Assembly: GCF_000423645.1 (NCBI RefSeq)
Contig: NZ_AUIJ01000002.1
Coordinates: forward strand, 293,415 to 357,414
Length of the DNA stretch: 64,000 nt
Direction: 5' to 3'
Source: Sediminimonas qiaohouensis DSM 21189
Lineage (GTDB): Bacteria > Pseudomonadota > Alphaproteobacteria > Rhodobacterales > Rhodobacteraceae
A program made the translations under genes and the position numbers. Shown in pieces: positions 47,811-56,631 of this stretch. How positions within the stretch are numbered: the first letter of the stretch is position 1; every line of letters starts with the position of its first letter. Below the pieces are notes generated by a model. That model ran no database searches, was not told the DNA's origin, and saw only the letters and a program-made list of their open reading frames with translations.

Positions 47811-48959
47811 ATGACAACTGCCGCCATCATCCTTGCCGCCGGGCGTGGCACCCGCGCCGGCGGGGAAATTGCAAAGCAATGGCAACCGATTGCAGGGCGC
47901 CGCGTGATCGACTGGACGCTCGATGCGTTCCGCAACGCCCCCGACATCGACAGCATCGTCGTGGTCCTCCCGCCCGGCGAGGTGGACCGCGTTGAAACAT
48001 CAGGCCAGATCCTTACCACCGCGGGCGGCGACAGTCGCGCGGCGTCGGTCAAGGCGGGGCTGGAGATGCTGACGGACGCGCAAACGGTCCTGATCCACGA
48101 CGTGGCGCGCCCCTGCGTGTCGCAATCGGTGATCGCGGACGTGATCCGCGCCTTGGGCCACAGCCCCGGCGCCGCGCCCGCCCTGCCGGTAAGCGACGCA
48201 CTTTGGCGTGGCGACGGCGGCGCGGTCACCGGGATCGTTCCGCGCGATGGCCTGTGGCGCGCACAAACCCCGCAAGGCTTTGATGTCAAAGCGATCCGTG
48301 CCGCCCACAACGCCCACCCCGATGACGCCGCCGACGACGTGCAAGTCGCCCGCGCTGCGGGGCTGGAGGTTGCCATCGTGCCCGGCGACGAGGACAATAT
48401 CAAAATCACCACGCGCGCGGATTTCGCCCGCGCCGAGCGCATCCTGCGGAGACACATGAGCCGCGACCAATCACCCGATTTCGACGTAAGGACCGGCAAC
48501 GGCTATGACGTGCACCGCTTTGCACCCGGCGATCATGTCATCCTGTGCGGCGTGAAAATTCCGCATACTCATGCACTTAAGGGTCACTCCGATGCCGATG
48601 TGGGGATGCACGCCATCACCGACGCCCTCTATGGTGCGCTGGCCGAGGGGGATATCGGGCGCCATTTCCCCCCTTCCGATGCGCGATGGAAGGGCGCGGC
48701 CAGCGACATATTCCTGGCGCACGCCGTGGAAACGGTCCGCGCGCGGGGATACCGAATCGCGAACATCGATTGCACCCTGATCTGCGAGCAGCCCAAGATC
48801 GGCCCCCACGCCGACGCGATGCAAACAGAGCTGGCACAGATCACCGGGATCGACGCCACACGCATTTCGGTCAAGGCCACGACCAGCGAAAAGCTCGGCT
48901 TTACCGGGCGCGAGGAAGGCATAGCAGCAACCGCAACGGCAACGGTGATACGCCCATGA
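47811..48959 (+). CDS. ispDF: Bifunctional IspD/IspF isoprenoid enzyme
   Basis: Fusion of two MEP-pathway enzymes, common in alphaproteobacteria. Residues 1-~220 are IspD (CDP-ME synthase) with the nucleotide loop [19 protein letters not shown] and [10 protein letters not shown]. Residues ~225-382 are IspF (MECDP synthase) with [44 protein letters not shown] and [11 protein letters not shown]. The 382-residue length matches known fusions. Stop and start overlap with pgpA (ATGA). Confidence 0.97.
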   Translation: MTTAAIILAAGRGTRAGGEIAKQWQPIAGRRVIDWTLDAFRNAPDIDSIVVVLPPGEVDRVETSGQILTTAGGDSRAASVKAGLEMLTDAQTVLIHDVARPCVSQSVIADVIRALGHSPGAAPALPVSDALWRGDGGAVTGIVPRDGLWRAQTPQGFDVKAIRAAHNAHPDDAADDVQVARAAGLEVAIVPGDEDNIKITTRADFARAERILRRHMSRDQSPDFDVRTGNGYDVHRFAPGDHVILCGVKIPHTHALKGHSDADVGMHAITDALYGALAEGDIGRHFPPSDARWKGAASDIFLAHAVETVRARGYRIANIDCTLICEQPKIGPHADAMQTELAQITGIDATRISVKATTSEKLGFTGREEGIAATATATVIRP

Positions 48960-49447
48960 TACACCTGATCACGACGTTTTTCCTTGTCGGGCACATGCGC
49001 CCGGCGCCGGGCACCTGGGGCTCGGTGGCGGCGCTGCCGGTTGCCTGGGCGCTCTATACGCTTGGCGGGCTATGGGCGTTCCTGGCCGCACTGATCATAG
49101 TGATCCCGCTGGGATGGTGGGCGATCCGCCGCGACACCGCCGGCCAGACCGATCATGACCCCTCCGAGATCGTCATCGACGAGGTCGCAGGCCAATGGAC
49201 CGCGCTGGCGCCGGTGATGATCGGCGCCGCCTATGCGGGCGTTCCCGTGCTGGCGCTTTGGCCCGGCTGGATCACCGCCTTTGCCGCGTTCCGGCTGTTC
49301 GATATCTGGAAACCGGGGCCGGTGGGTTGGGCCGACAGGCGGCCGGACGCGTGGGGCGTGATGCTGGACGATGTCATCGCCGGGGCGGGTGCCGCCGTGG
49401 TCGTAGTCGTCGCGGCGGCAGTCTCGCACGGGGTGATATTGCTATGA
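48956..49447 (+). CDS. pgpA: Phosphatidylglycerophosphatase A
   Basis: Membrane enzyme that dephosphorylates phosphatidylglycerol phosphate. The ATG at 48956 overlaps the ispDF stop; the product is 163 residues. Family signatures are RPAPGTWGS near the N-terminus, [14 protein letters not shown] and [33 protein letters not shown]. About four hydrophobic helices are visible. Its last four bases overlap pncC. Confidence 0.94.
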   Translation: MIHLITTFFLVGHMRPAPGTWGSVAALPVAWALYTLGGLWAFLAALIIVIPLGWWAIRRDTAGQTDHDPSEIVIDEVAGQWTALAPVMIGAAYAGVPVLALWPGWITAFAAFRLFDIWKPGPVGWADRRPDAWGVMLDDVIAGAGAAVVVVVAAAVSHGVILL

Positions 49448-49917
49448 CCCGCACCGACGAAATACTGTCGTTATACAGACAAAAAAAGTGGATGATCGCC
49501 ACCGCTGAAAGCTGCACTGCGGGCATGGTCGCCGTGGCGATCACCGACGTCGCCGGATCGTCCGACGTGTTCGAGCGCGGCTTCGTCACCTACACCAACA
49601 ACGCCAAGATCGAGATGCTGGGCGTGCAGGCCGACACGCTGGACGCGGACGGCGCGGTGTCCGAAGCGGTGGTCGAACAGATGGCGCGCGGCGCCCTTGC
49701 GGCCTCAAAAGCCCATGTAGCAGTGTCAATCAGCGGCATCGCCGGCCCCGGCGGGTCCGAGTTCAAGCCAGAGGGCCGCGTGTGTTTCGGGGTGGCCACC
49801 CCCTCAGGCTGCGAAAGCGAAACCATCGAGTTCGGCGCGCTTGGCCGCGCAGGGGTGCGCGAGGCGGCCCGCGATCACGCGCTCGACCTGCTGATCAAGG
49901 CCGCACGCGGTGTGTGA
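49444..49917 (+). CDS. pncC: CinA C-terminal domain protein, NMN amidohydrolase
   Basis: 157 residues corresponding to the stand-alone CinA C-terminal domain, which deamidates nicotinamide mononucleotide for NAD recycling. Signatures: IATAESCTAGMVAVAITDVAGSS, FERGFVTYTNNAKIEMLGV and VSISGIAGPGGS. The N-terminal MoCF-like domain of full CinA is absent. Third gene of the ispDF-pgpA-pncC operon. Confidence 0.94.
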   Translation: MTRTDEILSLYRQKKWMIATAESCTAGMVAVAITDVAGSSDVFERGFVTYTNNAKIEMLGVQADTLDADGAVSEAVVEQMARGALAASKAHVAVSISGIAGPGGSEFKPEGRVCFGVATPSGCESETIEFGALGRAGVREAARDHALDLLIKAARGV

Positions 49918-50020
49918 GCGCGCGGTGCATTCGCGATTGGCGTTTGTGCCCAAACGGACGGTTCAGGCCGTGAGGCGTCGATTCGCGGCACAACGACGCG
50001 TCACCTGCGGCAAGACCGCC

Positions 50021-51346
50021 TCAGGACGGCGCCGCATCGCCCGCGCCGCGCAGCGCGGCGGCAAAGCCCGCAACGCCCCCCGCCCCGCCAGCAAGCTGCC
50101 AAAGCCGTGCCGCGATATCCGGGCCCAGCAGCGCGCCGGCCTTCTCGTGCACGCGGGCCTGCCGATCCTCTAGCGACATCGGCGCGGCAAGGTCATGCGT
50201 GGCCTCGCGCACCTCGCCCCCGGCAAGGGTGACGCGCACGCGGCTGGCCGTCTCGGCCACGCTATCGTCGCCGGTGACGGCAACCCGCGCGCGCAGGGCC
50301 TGCACGGCCGGCTCGGCGCATAAATCGTCGCTGTAGCTTTGCAATTGCGCGGTATCGTGCCCCAGGAAAAGCATCGGCAAGACGGTGGCATAGCTGAACT
50401 TGGCGCCAAGGCCGGTGCTCGGCGCGGGCTGGTTGCACACGCTCAGCCACCGGGGATGGGTCGCCACCTCGATCCGCTCGATCGCCGCCGGATCAAGCGC
50501 GCCAAGCGTTTTCGCGGCCTCAAGGCAAGCATGAAGCCCGTGGCAACAGGCGTGAAACTTGTGGCTCACCCCTTCGAACAGCCACGCCTGCCCCAGATCA
50601 TTGAGCGCGCCCTCTTCGGCGCTGCCAGCATGGGTCGGGCCAAAGCCCTGTGGCGCCTCAACCGCGTCGGGGTTGGCGACAAATCCCCCCTCGACCAGCA
50701 GCGCCGCCTCGACCCCGTTGGCGGCGGCGAGGCCCGCGTTGAACGGCTTGCCCATTGTGCCGAACTGCGACTTCAGGCCCGAGGCGCGCGTCGCCACCAG
50801 GCCAAGCGCCATCGCGCATTGATCCTTGGTCAGGCCCAGCAGCCGCGCCGCCGCCAGCGCCGCGCCAAACGCGCCCGCGGTGCCGGTCTGGTGAAACCCG
50901 TGCTGATAATGCCCGCGCCCCAGCCACAGGCCAACGCGCACAGACGTCTCCAGCCCGATCAGGGCGGCGGTTTCGAGCGCGGGCCAATCCGCGCCCCGAT
51001 CCTCGGCCAGCGCCAGCGCGGCAGGCAAAACCGCCACCGATGGGTGGCCGATATGGGCAAAATGCGTGTCGTCGTAATCCAGCGCATGACTGGTCGCGCC
51101 ATTGACCAGCGCGGCAGCGCGTGGCGGCAGGCGGGTGCCATGGCCGATGACGCTGGCGCGCGGCGCGCCGGCCTCGGCCAATGCCATACCGCGCGTGATA
51201 CGCGATACCGGCTCATCCCGCCCGGCGATGGCAACGGCGGCCCAGTCCAGCAGCGACAGGCGCAGCACGGCGCGCGCGCTACCCGGGATGTCGGCCGGGG
51301 CTGTCTGCGCGGCGAAACCGGCAAGGCGGTCAGTGAGCGATGTCAT
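50021..51346 (-). CDS. MmgE/PrpD family protein
   Basis: A 441-residue protein of the 2-methylcitrate dehydratase-like superfamily, which also includes immune-response gene 1 / aconitate decarboxylase relatives. Recognisable segments are NGATSHALDYDDTHFAHIGHPS, HQTGTAGAFGAALAAARLLGL, GTMGKPFNAGLAAANGVEAALL and the Cys/His-rich HKFHACCHGLHACLEA. No prpB/prpC methylcitrate genes are nearby, so its substrate is open. The copy-1 family-1 repeat lies directly upstream. Confidence 0.9.
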   Translation of the reverse strand: MTSLTDRLAGFAAQTAPADIPGSARAVLRLSLLDWAAVAIAGRDEPVSRITRGMALAEAGAPRASVIGHGTRLPPRAAALVNGATSHALDYDDTHFAHIGHPSVAVLPAALALAEDRGADWPALETAALIGLETSVRVGLWLGRGHYQHGFHQTGTAGAFGAALAAARLLGLTKDQCAMALGLVATRASGLKSQFGTMGKPFNAGLAAANGVEAALLVEGGFVANPDAVEAPQGFGPTHAGSAEEGALNDLGQAWLFEGVSHKFHACCHGLHACLEAAKTLGALDPAAIERIEVATHPRWLSVCNQPAPSTGLGAKFSYATVLPMLFLGHDTAQLQSYSDDLCAEPAVQALRARVAVTGDDSVAETASRVRVTLAGGEVREATHDLAAPMSLEDRQARVHEKAGALLGPDIAARLWQLAGGAGGVAGFAAALRGAGDAAPS

Positions 51347-51430
51347 CGGCGGCTCCAGTTACACGGGGCGGGATCGGGGCACGTTATATCGCGCGGCGCG
51401 GGGTCTGCAACGGGGCGGATCGGGAAGAGC

Positions 51431-51612
51431 GCCGCGCATCGGCAGGCCGCGGTGCGGCGATCCACCGTCGGTGCGGGGCACTTTATGCCAGCCAAATCCG
51501 AAAAACCTCAGAGCTTTGCGCGAACATCTGCCAAATCGCCGTGCCGTCACGCCAGAGGCGTGCCTATGATGGGCGGCGCCCCTTTGGGGCGACGGGCGGC
51601 CCGGCGATGCGC
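51431..51612 (+). repeat. ~180-bp dispersed repeat, family 1, copy 1
   Basis: This copy aligns along most of its length with those at 59720 and, with an internal deletion, 54069. Shared blocks are GGCCGCGGTGCGGCGATC, CCGAAAAACCTCAGAGC, GCCAAATCGCCGTGCCG, the hairpin CACGCC-AGA-GGCGTG, the hairpin CGCCCC-TTT-GGGGCG and CGGGCGGCCCGGCGATG. The substitutions show no codon periodicity and no frame is conserved, so it appears non-coding. Confidence 0.85.
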
Positions 51613-51618
51613 GCCCCC

Positions 51619-52068
51619 TCACGCCCCGTAAAGCGCCCTTGCCCGGCTCTCGAAGGCGCGCACGATGCGTTGCATGGCCTCGTTGAACACCACGCCGATG
51701 ATGCGTTGCAGCATGGCGTTGCGGAACTCGAAATCAACAAAGAAATCAACGCTGCATCCCCCATCGGCGGGGTGAAAGGACCAGTTGGATTTCATGTATT
51801 TGAACGGGCCATCCAGGTACTCGGTATCGATGCGCAGATCGTCGGGCCACAGCACCACGCGGCTGGTGAACCGCTCACGGAACACCTTGAAACTGATCAC
51901 CAGATCGGCCTCCATCACGCGGCTGCCATCGGGTTGTTCCGTGTCCGAGCGCACCCGCGCCGCCGCGCACCACGGCAGGAACTGCGGATACGAGGCCACG
52001 TCGGCCACCAGATCATACATCTGTTGCGGCGTGTAAGGCAGATGGCGTGTTTCGGAATGAGTTGGCAT
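51619..52068 (-). CDS. COQ10/RatA-type START-domain protein
   Basis: A 149-residue SRPBCC-fold protein of the coenzyme-Q-binding COQ10 / RatA family. It has the typical N-terminal [29 protein letters not shown], the strand pair [27 protein letters not shown] and a long C-terminal helix. COQ10 relatives chaperone ubiquinone; E. coli RatA has been reported to hinder ribosome subunit joining. The COQ10-like role is more likely in an alphaproteobacterium. It is divergent from hpt. Confidence 0.9.
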   Translation of the reverse strand: MPTHSETRHLPYTPQQMYDLVADVASYPQFLPWCAAARVRSDTEQPDGSRVMEADLVISFKVFRERFTSRVVLWPDDLRIDTEYLDGPFKYMKSNWSFHPADGGCSVDFFVDFEFRNAMLQRIIGVVFNEAMQRIVRAFESRARALYGA

Positions 52069-52139
52069 GTCGCATTATTTTTGGTCGTGACAGTGGCACC
52101 CCATTTCGTAGAGTGGGCGCGGAATTGCAAGGGGAAGTC

Positions 52140-52706
52140 ATGCCACAGCGTCCTTATGTCATCGATCAAATGATTTCGGCCAAATCCATCGCCGCCCGGG
52201 TTGAGGAACTGGCCAGCGAAATCGCCGCGGACTTCGCCGGGACCGACAAGTTGGTCGTGGTGGGGCTGCTGCGCGGATCATTCGTGTTCATCGCCGATCT
52301 CGTGCGCGAGCTGGACCTGCCCGTCGAGGTCGATTTCCTTGAGGCGTCCAGCTATGACAACGCGATGGAATCCTCGCGCGAGGTGCGCATCCTCAAGGAT
52401 TTGCGCGGCCAGATCGAGGGCCGCGATGTTTTGATCGTCGAGGATATCGTCGATACCGGCTATACCCTGTCGCATGTGCTGCAACTGCTGCAATCGCGCG
52501 GGCCAGGCAAACTCAGGACAATCGCCCTTCTGGACAAGCCGACGCGCCGCGAGACACCCATTCGCGCGGATTGGACCGGCTTCGAGATCCCCGATGAATT
52601 CGTCGTCGGCTATGGCATCGACTTTGCACAGCGCAACCGCAACCTGCCCTATATCGGCAAGGTGCGGTTCACGCCCGAGGGCGATCACCTCGCGCCCGAG
52701 GCGTAA
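52140..52706 (+). CDS. hpt: Hypoxanthine phosphoribosyltransferase
   Basis: Purine-salvage enzyme converting hypoxanthine (or guanine) and PRPP to IMP (or GMP). The ATG at 52140 has AAGGGGA five bases upstream and gives 188 residues; the longer frame reads through the divergent promoter region. The PRPP loop is [15 protein letters not shown], and [19 protein letters not shown] and [20 protein letters not shown] match the family. Its stop abuts the stop of the next, convergent gene. Confidence 0.95.
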   Translation: MPQRPYVIDQMISAKSIAARVEELASEIAADFAGTDKLVVVGLLRGSFVFIADLVRELDLPVEVDFLEASSYDNAMESSREVRILKDLRGQIEGRDVLIVEDIVDTGYTLSHVLQLLQSRGPGKLRTIALLDKPTRRETPIRADWTGFEIPDEFVVGYGIDFAQRNRNLPYIGKVRFTPEGDHLAPEA

Positions 52707-53612
52707 TCAGAACTGCTGCAACAGCTTGCGCCCCTCCTTGCGCTCGGCCTGCGACATCCCCTCGCCCAGGGCCGTGCAGGTGTCGGCGAAGGCGGTGATT
52801 TGCGCCTCGCCGTCGGCCTCGCGCACCGCCCACAGGCAATAGGCATAGGCCAGCGGCGGATCGCGCCAATACCCCTCATGCGTCTGCATGAAGCGCGCCA
52901 GCTCTACCCCGGCGGGTATATCGCCAAGGTTCACCGCCTCCTGGTAAAGGACGAAAGCGGCGATCAGGTCCACCGCCCCGCCCTCGCCCTGCTCATGCAT
53001 CGCGCCAAGGCTGCGCAGCGCCGCGCCATCGCCCAGCCGCGCGGCCCGGTCCAGGATACGGCGCGCGCGCGGCGCATCGGGTGCAACCCCCTGCCCCTGC
53101 CGGTAGATCCGCGCCAGAACGCTACCCGCCGGCGCGTGCCCCAGCTCCAGCGCGGTGTTCAGCAAGGCAACCGCGCCGGCGGGGTCCGTCGCACCGCCGC
53201 GCCCCTCCAGCAGCATCCGCCCGCGCGCGGCAAAGGCGGGCGCATAGCCCTGCCGCATCGCCGCCTCCAGCAGGGTCTTGGCGCGGGCCGGATCGGCGGC
53301 AACCCCTTCGCGCCCCTCCAGCAGCATCGCGCCAAGATCAAACTGCGCCCGCGCCGCCCCCTGCGCCGCCGCCTTTTCCAGCCACTCAAGCGCCAATCGC
53401 GGGCTGCGCGACTTGCCGCGCCCGGTGCCATAGGCATCGGCCAGGATGGTTTGCGCGCGCGCGTCTCCGCCCCGCGCGGCGGGCTCGATCACAGTCAGCG
53501 CGGCGGCGTGATTGCCCTGCCCGTACGCCGCGATGGCGTCATCAACAGTGTCCGCGCGCGCCAGCCCGGCGCAGAATATCGCGATGCTCAGAGCTAATGC
53601 GTGGCGGATCAT
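52707..53612 (-). CDS. Secreted Sel1-like repeat (TPR-related) protein
   Basis: A 301-residue protein with an N-terminal signal peptide (cleavage after LARA near residue 20) and about five Sel1 repeats from residue ~50 to ~235, marked by recurring 'A...LG.ml..G.g...d...A...l..A...G.a.A' (for example RAQFDLGAMLLEGREGVAADPARAKTLLEAA). Sel1 proteins serve as protein-protein adaptors in the periplasm or envelope. No partner is evident; the stop codons of this gene and hpt abut exactly. Confidence 0.88.
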   Translation of the reverse strand: MIRHALALSIAIFCAGLARADTVDDAIAAYGQGNHAAALTVIEPAARGGDARAQTILADAYGTGRGKSRSPRLALEWLEKAAAQGAARAQFDLGAMLLEGREGVAADPARAKTLLEAAMRQGYAPAFAARGRMLLEGRGGATDPAGAVALLNTALELGHAPAGSVLARIYRQGQGVAPDAPRARRILDRAARLGDGAALRSLGAMHEQGEGGAVDLIAAFVLYQEAVNLGDIPAGVELARFMQTHEGYWRDPPLAYAYCLWAVREADGEAQITAFADTCTALGEGMSQAERKEGRKLLQQF

Positions 53613-53679
53613 CCATCTCTCCCCGTTTCAATCGCGGGCACAGTAGCCTAAGCTTTGCCGCGGGGGAACGGGGTGCGAC

Positions 53680-53862
53680 ATGAACATGCGTTGGATCGTC
53701 AGGATGGCCCGCTGGGCGCGCAATCCGCCATCCGAAAAGATGGTCAAGCTGGTGCTGTCCATCGTGGCGGTGGCGGCGGTGATCTACGTGATTGAGCGCT
53801 ACGTGGGCTGGCCCGACTGGTTGAGCCTCGACAACACACGCGGACGCTTGACCCCGCGATGA
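53680..53862 (+). CDS. Small single-helix membrane protein, unknown
   Basis: 60 residues: a basic N-terminus (MNMRWIVRMARWARNPPSEKM), one helix (VKLVLSIVAVAAVIYVIERYV) and a short hydrophilic C-terminus. Composition and a plausible upstream GGGGAA site suggest a real gene; similar short proteins are widely conserved in Rhodobacterales without a function. It is divergent from the Sel1 gene (67-base spacer). Confidence 0.65.
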   Translation: MNMRWIVRMARWARNPPSEKMVKLVLSIVAVAAVIYVIERYVGWPDWLSLDNTRGRLTPR

Positions 53863-53937
53863 GGGCGCCCCGGGCACAAGGCCTTCATCGAAAGCATGGA
53901 TTCAAGGCTCGCATCATTGGAGCCCGGCACACCGCCA

Positions 53938-54022
53938 GGTTCGCGCCCGCCCTTTTGCCTAAGGCAAACCTGCGGTTTGACGGGGCAGGGTCGGGCGCGA
54001 ACCGGATCGCCGGGCGATCCGG
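53938..54022. other. Cluster of inverted repeats in a 435-base gene-free gap
   Basis: The gap 53863-54297 has no credible gene. It holds a 12-bp perfect inverted repeat GGTTCGCGCCCG/CGGGCGCGAACC (53938-53949 with 53992-54003). Inside that are alternative small hairpins TTTGCC-TAA-GGCAAA and AAACC-TGC-GGTTT. An adjoining hairpin CCGGATC...GATCCGG covers 54002-54022. The second family-1 repeat follows at 54069. Possibilities include a structured RNA, a complex terminator or a mobile-element scar. Confidence 0.6.
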
Positions 54023-54068
54023 GGGTCAATAATGCGACTGTTTCGGTCATCGGACAAACGGTTGAGGA

Positions 54069-54230
54069 GCCGCGTATCGTTGGGCCGCGGTGCGGCGATC
54101 CTACGCTGGTGTGGCGCGCTTTATGCCCGACAAATCCGAATGACATCTGGGCGTTGCGCTGACGTTTGCCAGATCGCCGTGCCGGGGGGCGGCCCGGCGA
54201 TGCGCGGCGCCCTGCGGGCTTGATTCCGCG
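54069..54230 (+). repeat. ~180-bp dispersed repeat, family 1, copy 2 (internally deleted)
   Basis: It shares GGGCCGCGGTGCGGCGATCCTACGCTGGTG-type sequence with copy 3 (59720), the CAAATCCGA and GATCGCCGTGCCG blocks and the end GGCGGCCCGGCGATG, then a tail with TTGATTCCGC shared only with copy 3. The segment carrying both hairpins of the other copies is deleted. Confidence 0.8.
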
Positions 54231-54297
54231 CATTGGTGCTGCCCCTCTATGGCCGCAATTCGCCAAGCTCACCACGTCCCGAACAGCCCCGACCGGA

Positions 54298-55098
54298 TCA
54301 CTGCTCCGCGTCCTGGCGCAGCCCGGCCAGTAGCCCGGCATGAACAGCCGGCGCTCCGGCCAGAACCCCGCGCGTTTGCGGCCATGTCTTGTTGAACCGC
54401 AAAGGCGCGCCGGCGCGGTCGGTCACCACCGCCCCCGCCTCGGCCAGGATCAGCGCCCCGGCGGCGATGTCCCATTCCCAACTGTCGCGCAGCGTCAGCA
54501 TCGCGTCGAACCGCCCCTCGGCCACCAGCGACAACCGATAGGCCAATGACGGCCGATGATGCCGCACCACCCCCGGCGCGCCGCCCGCGCGCCAGTGCTG
54601 CGCGTCAAGCGCGGGGCGCGCGGCCAGCACCGATGCCCCTTCCAGCGCCGCCCGCTCCGACCGGCGGATCGCCGCGCCGTTGAGCATCGCACCGCCCCCC
54701 GCGCGCGCCGCGTACATCCGGTCCTTGAGCGGCAAGAATACAACCGCGGCCGTTACCTGTCCCTCTTCGACCACGGCCAGAGAATGCGCCCAGGCATCCG
54801 CCCCTTCTATGAAACTGCGCGTGCCGTCGATCGGATCAACAACGAATGCCGCCCGCCTCGACAGACGCTCGTCGGTGTTGTCCGGGCTTTCCTCCGACAG
54901 CCAGCCGTAATCGGGCCGCGCCCGGCGCAGCCGCTCCTCCAACACCGCGTTCACCGCCAGATCGGCCGCCGTCACCGGCCCCGCGCCGCCCGGCTTGTCG
55001 ACAATGGCCAACTCGCCGCCTATGAAGCGCGTGGCGGTCTCTGCCGCCGCCCATGCCGCCCCGATCAGCAGCTCAAGATCGGCCTCACTCCCCGGCAA
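54298..55098 (-). CDS. Inositol monophosphatase / CysQ-family phosphatase
   Basis: A 266-residue Mg-dependent, Li-sensitive-type phosphatase. Metal-binding motifs are WLSEES, the signature DPIDGTRSFIEG and WEWDIAAGALILAEAGG-like C-terminal region. Family members hydrolyse inositol phosphates, histidinol phosphate or 3'-phosphoadenosine 5'-phosphate; a CysQ-type PAP phosphatase is likely from the spacing, but not certain. Its start overlaps the pmbA/tldE end by 14 bases, so the two are co-transcribed. Confidence 0.9.
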   Translation of the reverse strand: MPGSEADLELLIGAAWAAAETATRFIGGELAIVDKPGGAGPVTAADLAVNAVLEERLRRARPDYGWLSEESPDNTDERLSRRAAFVVDPIDGTRSFIEGADAWAHSLAVVEEGQVTAAVVFLPLKDRMYAARAGGGAMLNGAAIRRSERAALEGASVLAARPALDAQHWRAGGAPGVVRHHRPSLAYRLSLVAEGRFDAMLTLRDSWEWDIAAGALILAEAGAVVTDRAGAPLRFNKTWPQTRGVLAGAPAVHAGLLAGLRQDAEQ

Positions 55099-56431
55099 GG
55101 GTCATCCCCTCGACCAACAGCGACGGCACCACCCGCGACAGGTGCGTGCGCGCGTCATTGGCCGGAGTCATCCGCAAGAGCATCTCGCGCAGGTTGCCCG
55201 CGATGGTGCATTCGTTCACCGGGTAGGCGATCTCGCCCCCCTCCACCCAGAAGCCGCTGGCGCCGCGCGAATAATCTCCGGTGTTGGGGTTGATCGTGCT
55301 GCCGATCATCGAGGTGACCAACAGGCCGGTGCCCATCTCGCGCAGCAGGTCCTCGCGGCTCTGCCCGCCCTGCGTCAGCGCCACGTTCCAGTTCGACGGC
55401 GACGGCGGCGCCGATGTGCCGCGCGCGGCGTTGCCCGTCGATGGCAGACCCAACTTGCGCCCCGTCGCCAAGTCCAGCGTCCAGCCCGTCAGCACCCCGC
55501 GGTCGACTATCGCGCGCCGCCGCGTCGGCAGACCCTCGCCGTCGAACGGGCGCGACCCGGCCGCGCGCGGGCGGTGCGGGTCCTCGATCAGCGATAGCGC
55601 CTCGGGCAGCACCACTTGGCCCTGCGCATCGCGCAGCCACGATGCCCCGCGCGCAATCGCGGTGCCGTTCACGGCAGCCAGCAGATGCCCGATCAAGCTC
55701 GCTGCCACCCGCTCATCATACAGAACCGGAAACGCCCCGGTGCGCGGCCTGCGTGGCGACAGGCGCGCTGCCGCTCGCTCGCCCGCGCTGCGGCCGATAT
55801 CCTCTGGCGTGCGCAGATCGGCCTGGAAAATGCGCATGTCGCCGTCGTGATCGCGCTCCATCCCCGTGCCGCTGCCCGCGATTGCCACGCAACTCAGCGC
55901 GCGGTCGCTGCGCCCATAGCCGCCCGAAAACCCGTTGCTCGCCGCCAGGTGCACCTGCCTGCGCCCATAACCCGCGCTCGCCGATTGCACCTGGCTGACA
56001 CCCGCCACGTCCAGCGCCGCCGCCTCGGCCCGCCGCGCGCCCTCTTCCAGCATGTCCGGCCCAGGCTCGGGCGCCCCATCGCATAGCTCCAGCGCCTCGA
56101 TGTCCCAATCTTGCGCCAACTGCCCCGCCTCGGCCAGGCCCGCGGCCGGGTCCTCGGGCGCCTCGCGCGCCATCGCCACCGCGCGCTCGGCCATCGCCTC
56201 CATCGTTTCGGCCCGGATGTCCGAGGCCGAAACGCACGCCTGCCGCCGCCCCAGCAACACGCGCAGCCCGATATCGGTGCTCTCCGCGCGCTCGGCCTGC
56301 TCCAGAACGCCGCCGCGCACATCAACGCTCAGCGAAGTGTCGCGCACCGCCATGGCATCTGCGGCCTCCGCACCCGCACGGAGCGCGAACTCCAGAAGGG
56401 CCTGCGTCAGGGTTTCGGGGGTATCGGTCAT
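55085..56431 (-). CDS. pmbA: TldE/PmbA metalloprotease-like protein
   Basis: 448 residues from the ATG at 56431. TldE/PmbA forms a heterodimeric protease with TldD that processes small peptides (microcin B17, CcdA); TldD carries the metal site. Recognisable segments are QAERAESTDIGLRVLLGRRQA, GYGRSDRALSCVAIAG, PSTGNAARGTSAPPSPSNWN, MIGSTINPNTGDYSRGASGFWVE and NECTIAGNLREMLLRMTPAND. The tldD partner is not in the window. It overlaps the downstream phosphatase gene. Confidence 0.93.
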   Translation of the reverse strand: MTDTPETLTQALLEFALRAGAEAADAMAVRDTSLSVDVRGGVLEQAERAESTDIGLRVLLGRRQACVSASDIRAETMEAMAERAVAMAREAPEDPAAGLAEAGQLAQDWDIEALELCDGAPEPGPDMLEEGARRAEAAALDVAGVSQVQSASAGYGRRQVHLAASNGFSGGYGRSDRALSCVAIAGSGTGMERDHDGDMRIFQADLRTPEDIGRSAGERAAARLSPRRPRTGAFPVLYDERVAASLIGHLLAAVNGTAIARGASWLRDAQGQVVLPEALSLIEDPHRPRAAGSRPFDGEGLPTRRRAIVDRGVLTGWTLDLATGRKLGLPSTGNAARGTSAPPSPSNWNVALTQGGQSREDLLREMGTGLLVTSMIGSTINPNTGDYSRGASGFWVEGGEIAYPVNECTIAGNLREMLLRMTPANDARTHLSRVVPSLLVEGMTLAGE

Positions 56432-56521
56432 GGACTTCGGGCCTTTCGCTGTCAGACCCAAGGCAGTTAGCCCGCATCGCCCCGCCTTGCAAGCCGCACC
56501 GCCAGCGCCGGTGGCAGCGTC

Positions 56522-56623
56522 GGAGCCTCCGGCGGGAGTATTTCGGGCAAGATGAAGCACAGGGCAGCCCCCCTGCATCTTCTGGCCCAAAATATCCCGG
56601 GGGTCCGGGGGCAGCGCCCCCGG
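56522..56623. repeat. Dispersed G-rich hairpin element, family 2, one forward and one inverted copy
   Basis: The forward copy (56573-56623) begins CATCTTCTGGCCCAAAATAT and ends in hairpin CCGGGGGC-AGC-GCCCCCGG. An inverted half-copy (GGGAGTATTTCGGGCAAGATG) lies at 56534-56556. The arrangement lies between pmbA and the DUF2125 gene and matches the element near 9836. Confidence 0.6.
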
Positions 56624-56631
56624 CGGCTGCG

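Noticed and set aside
53896..54162. 88-codon plus-strand frame in the gene-free gap
   Set aside because: It runs through the hairpin cluster and the second repeat copy, and has no family signature or good ribosome site.
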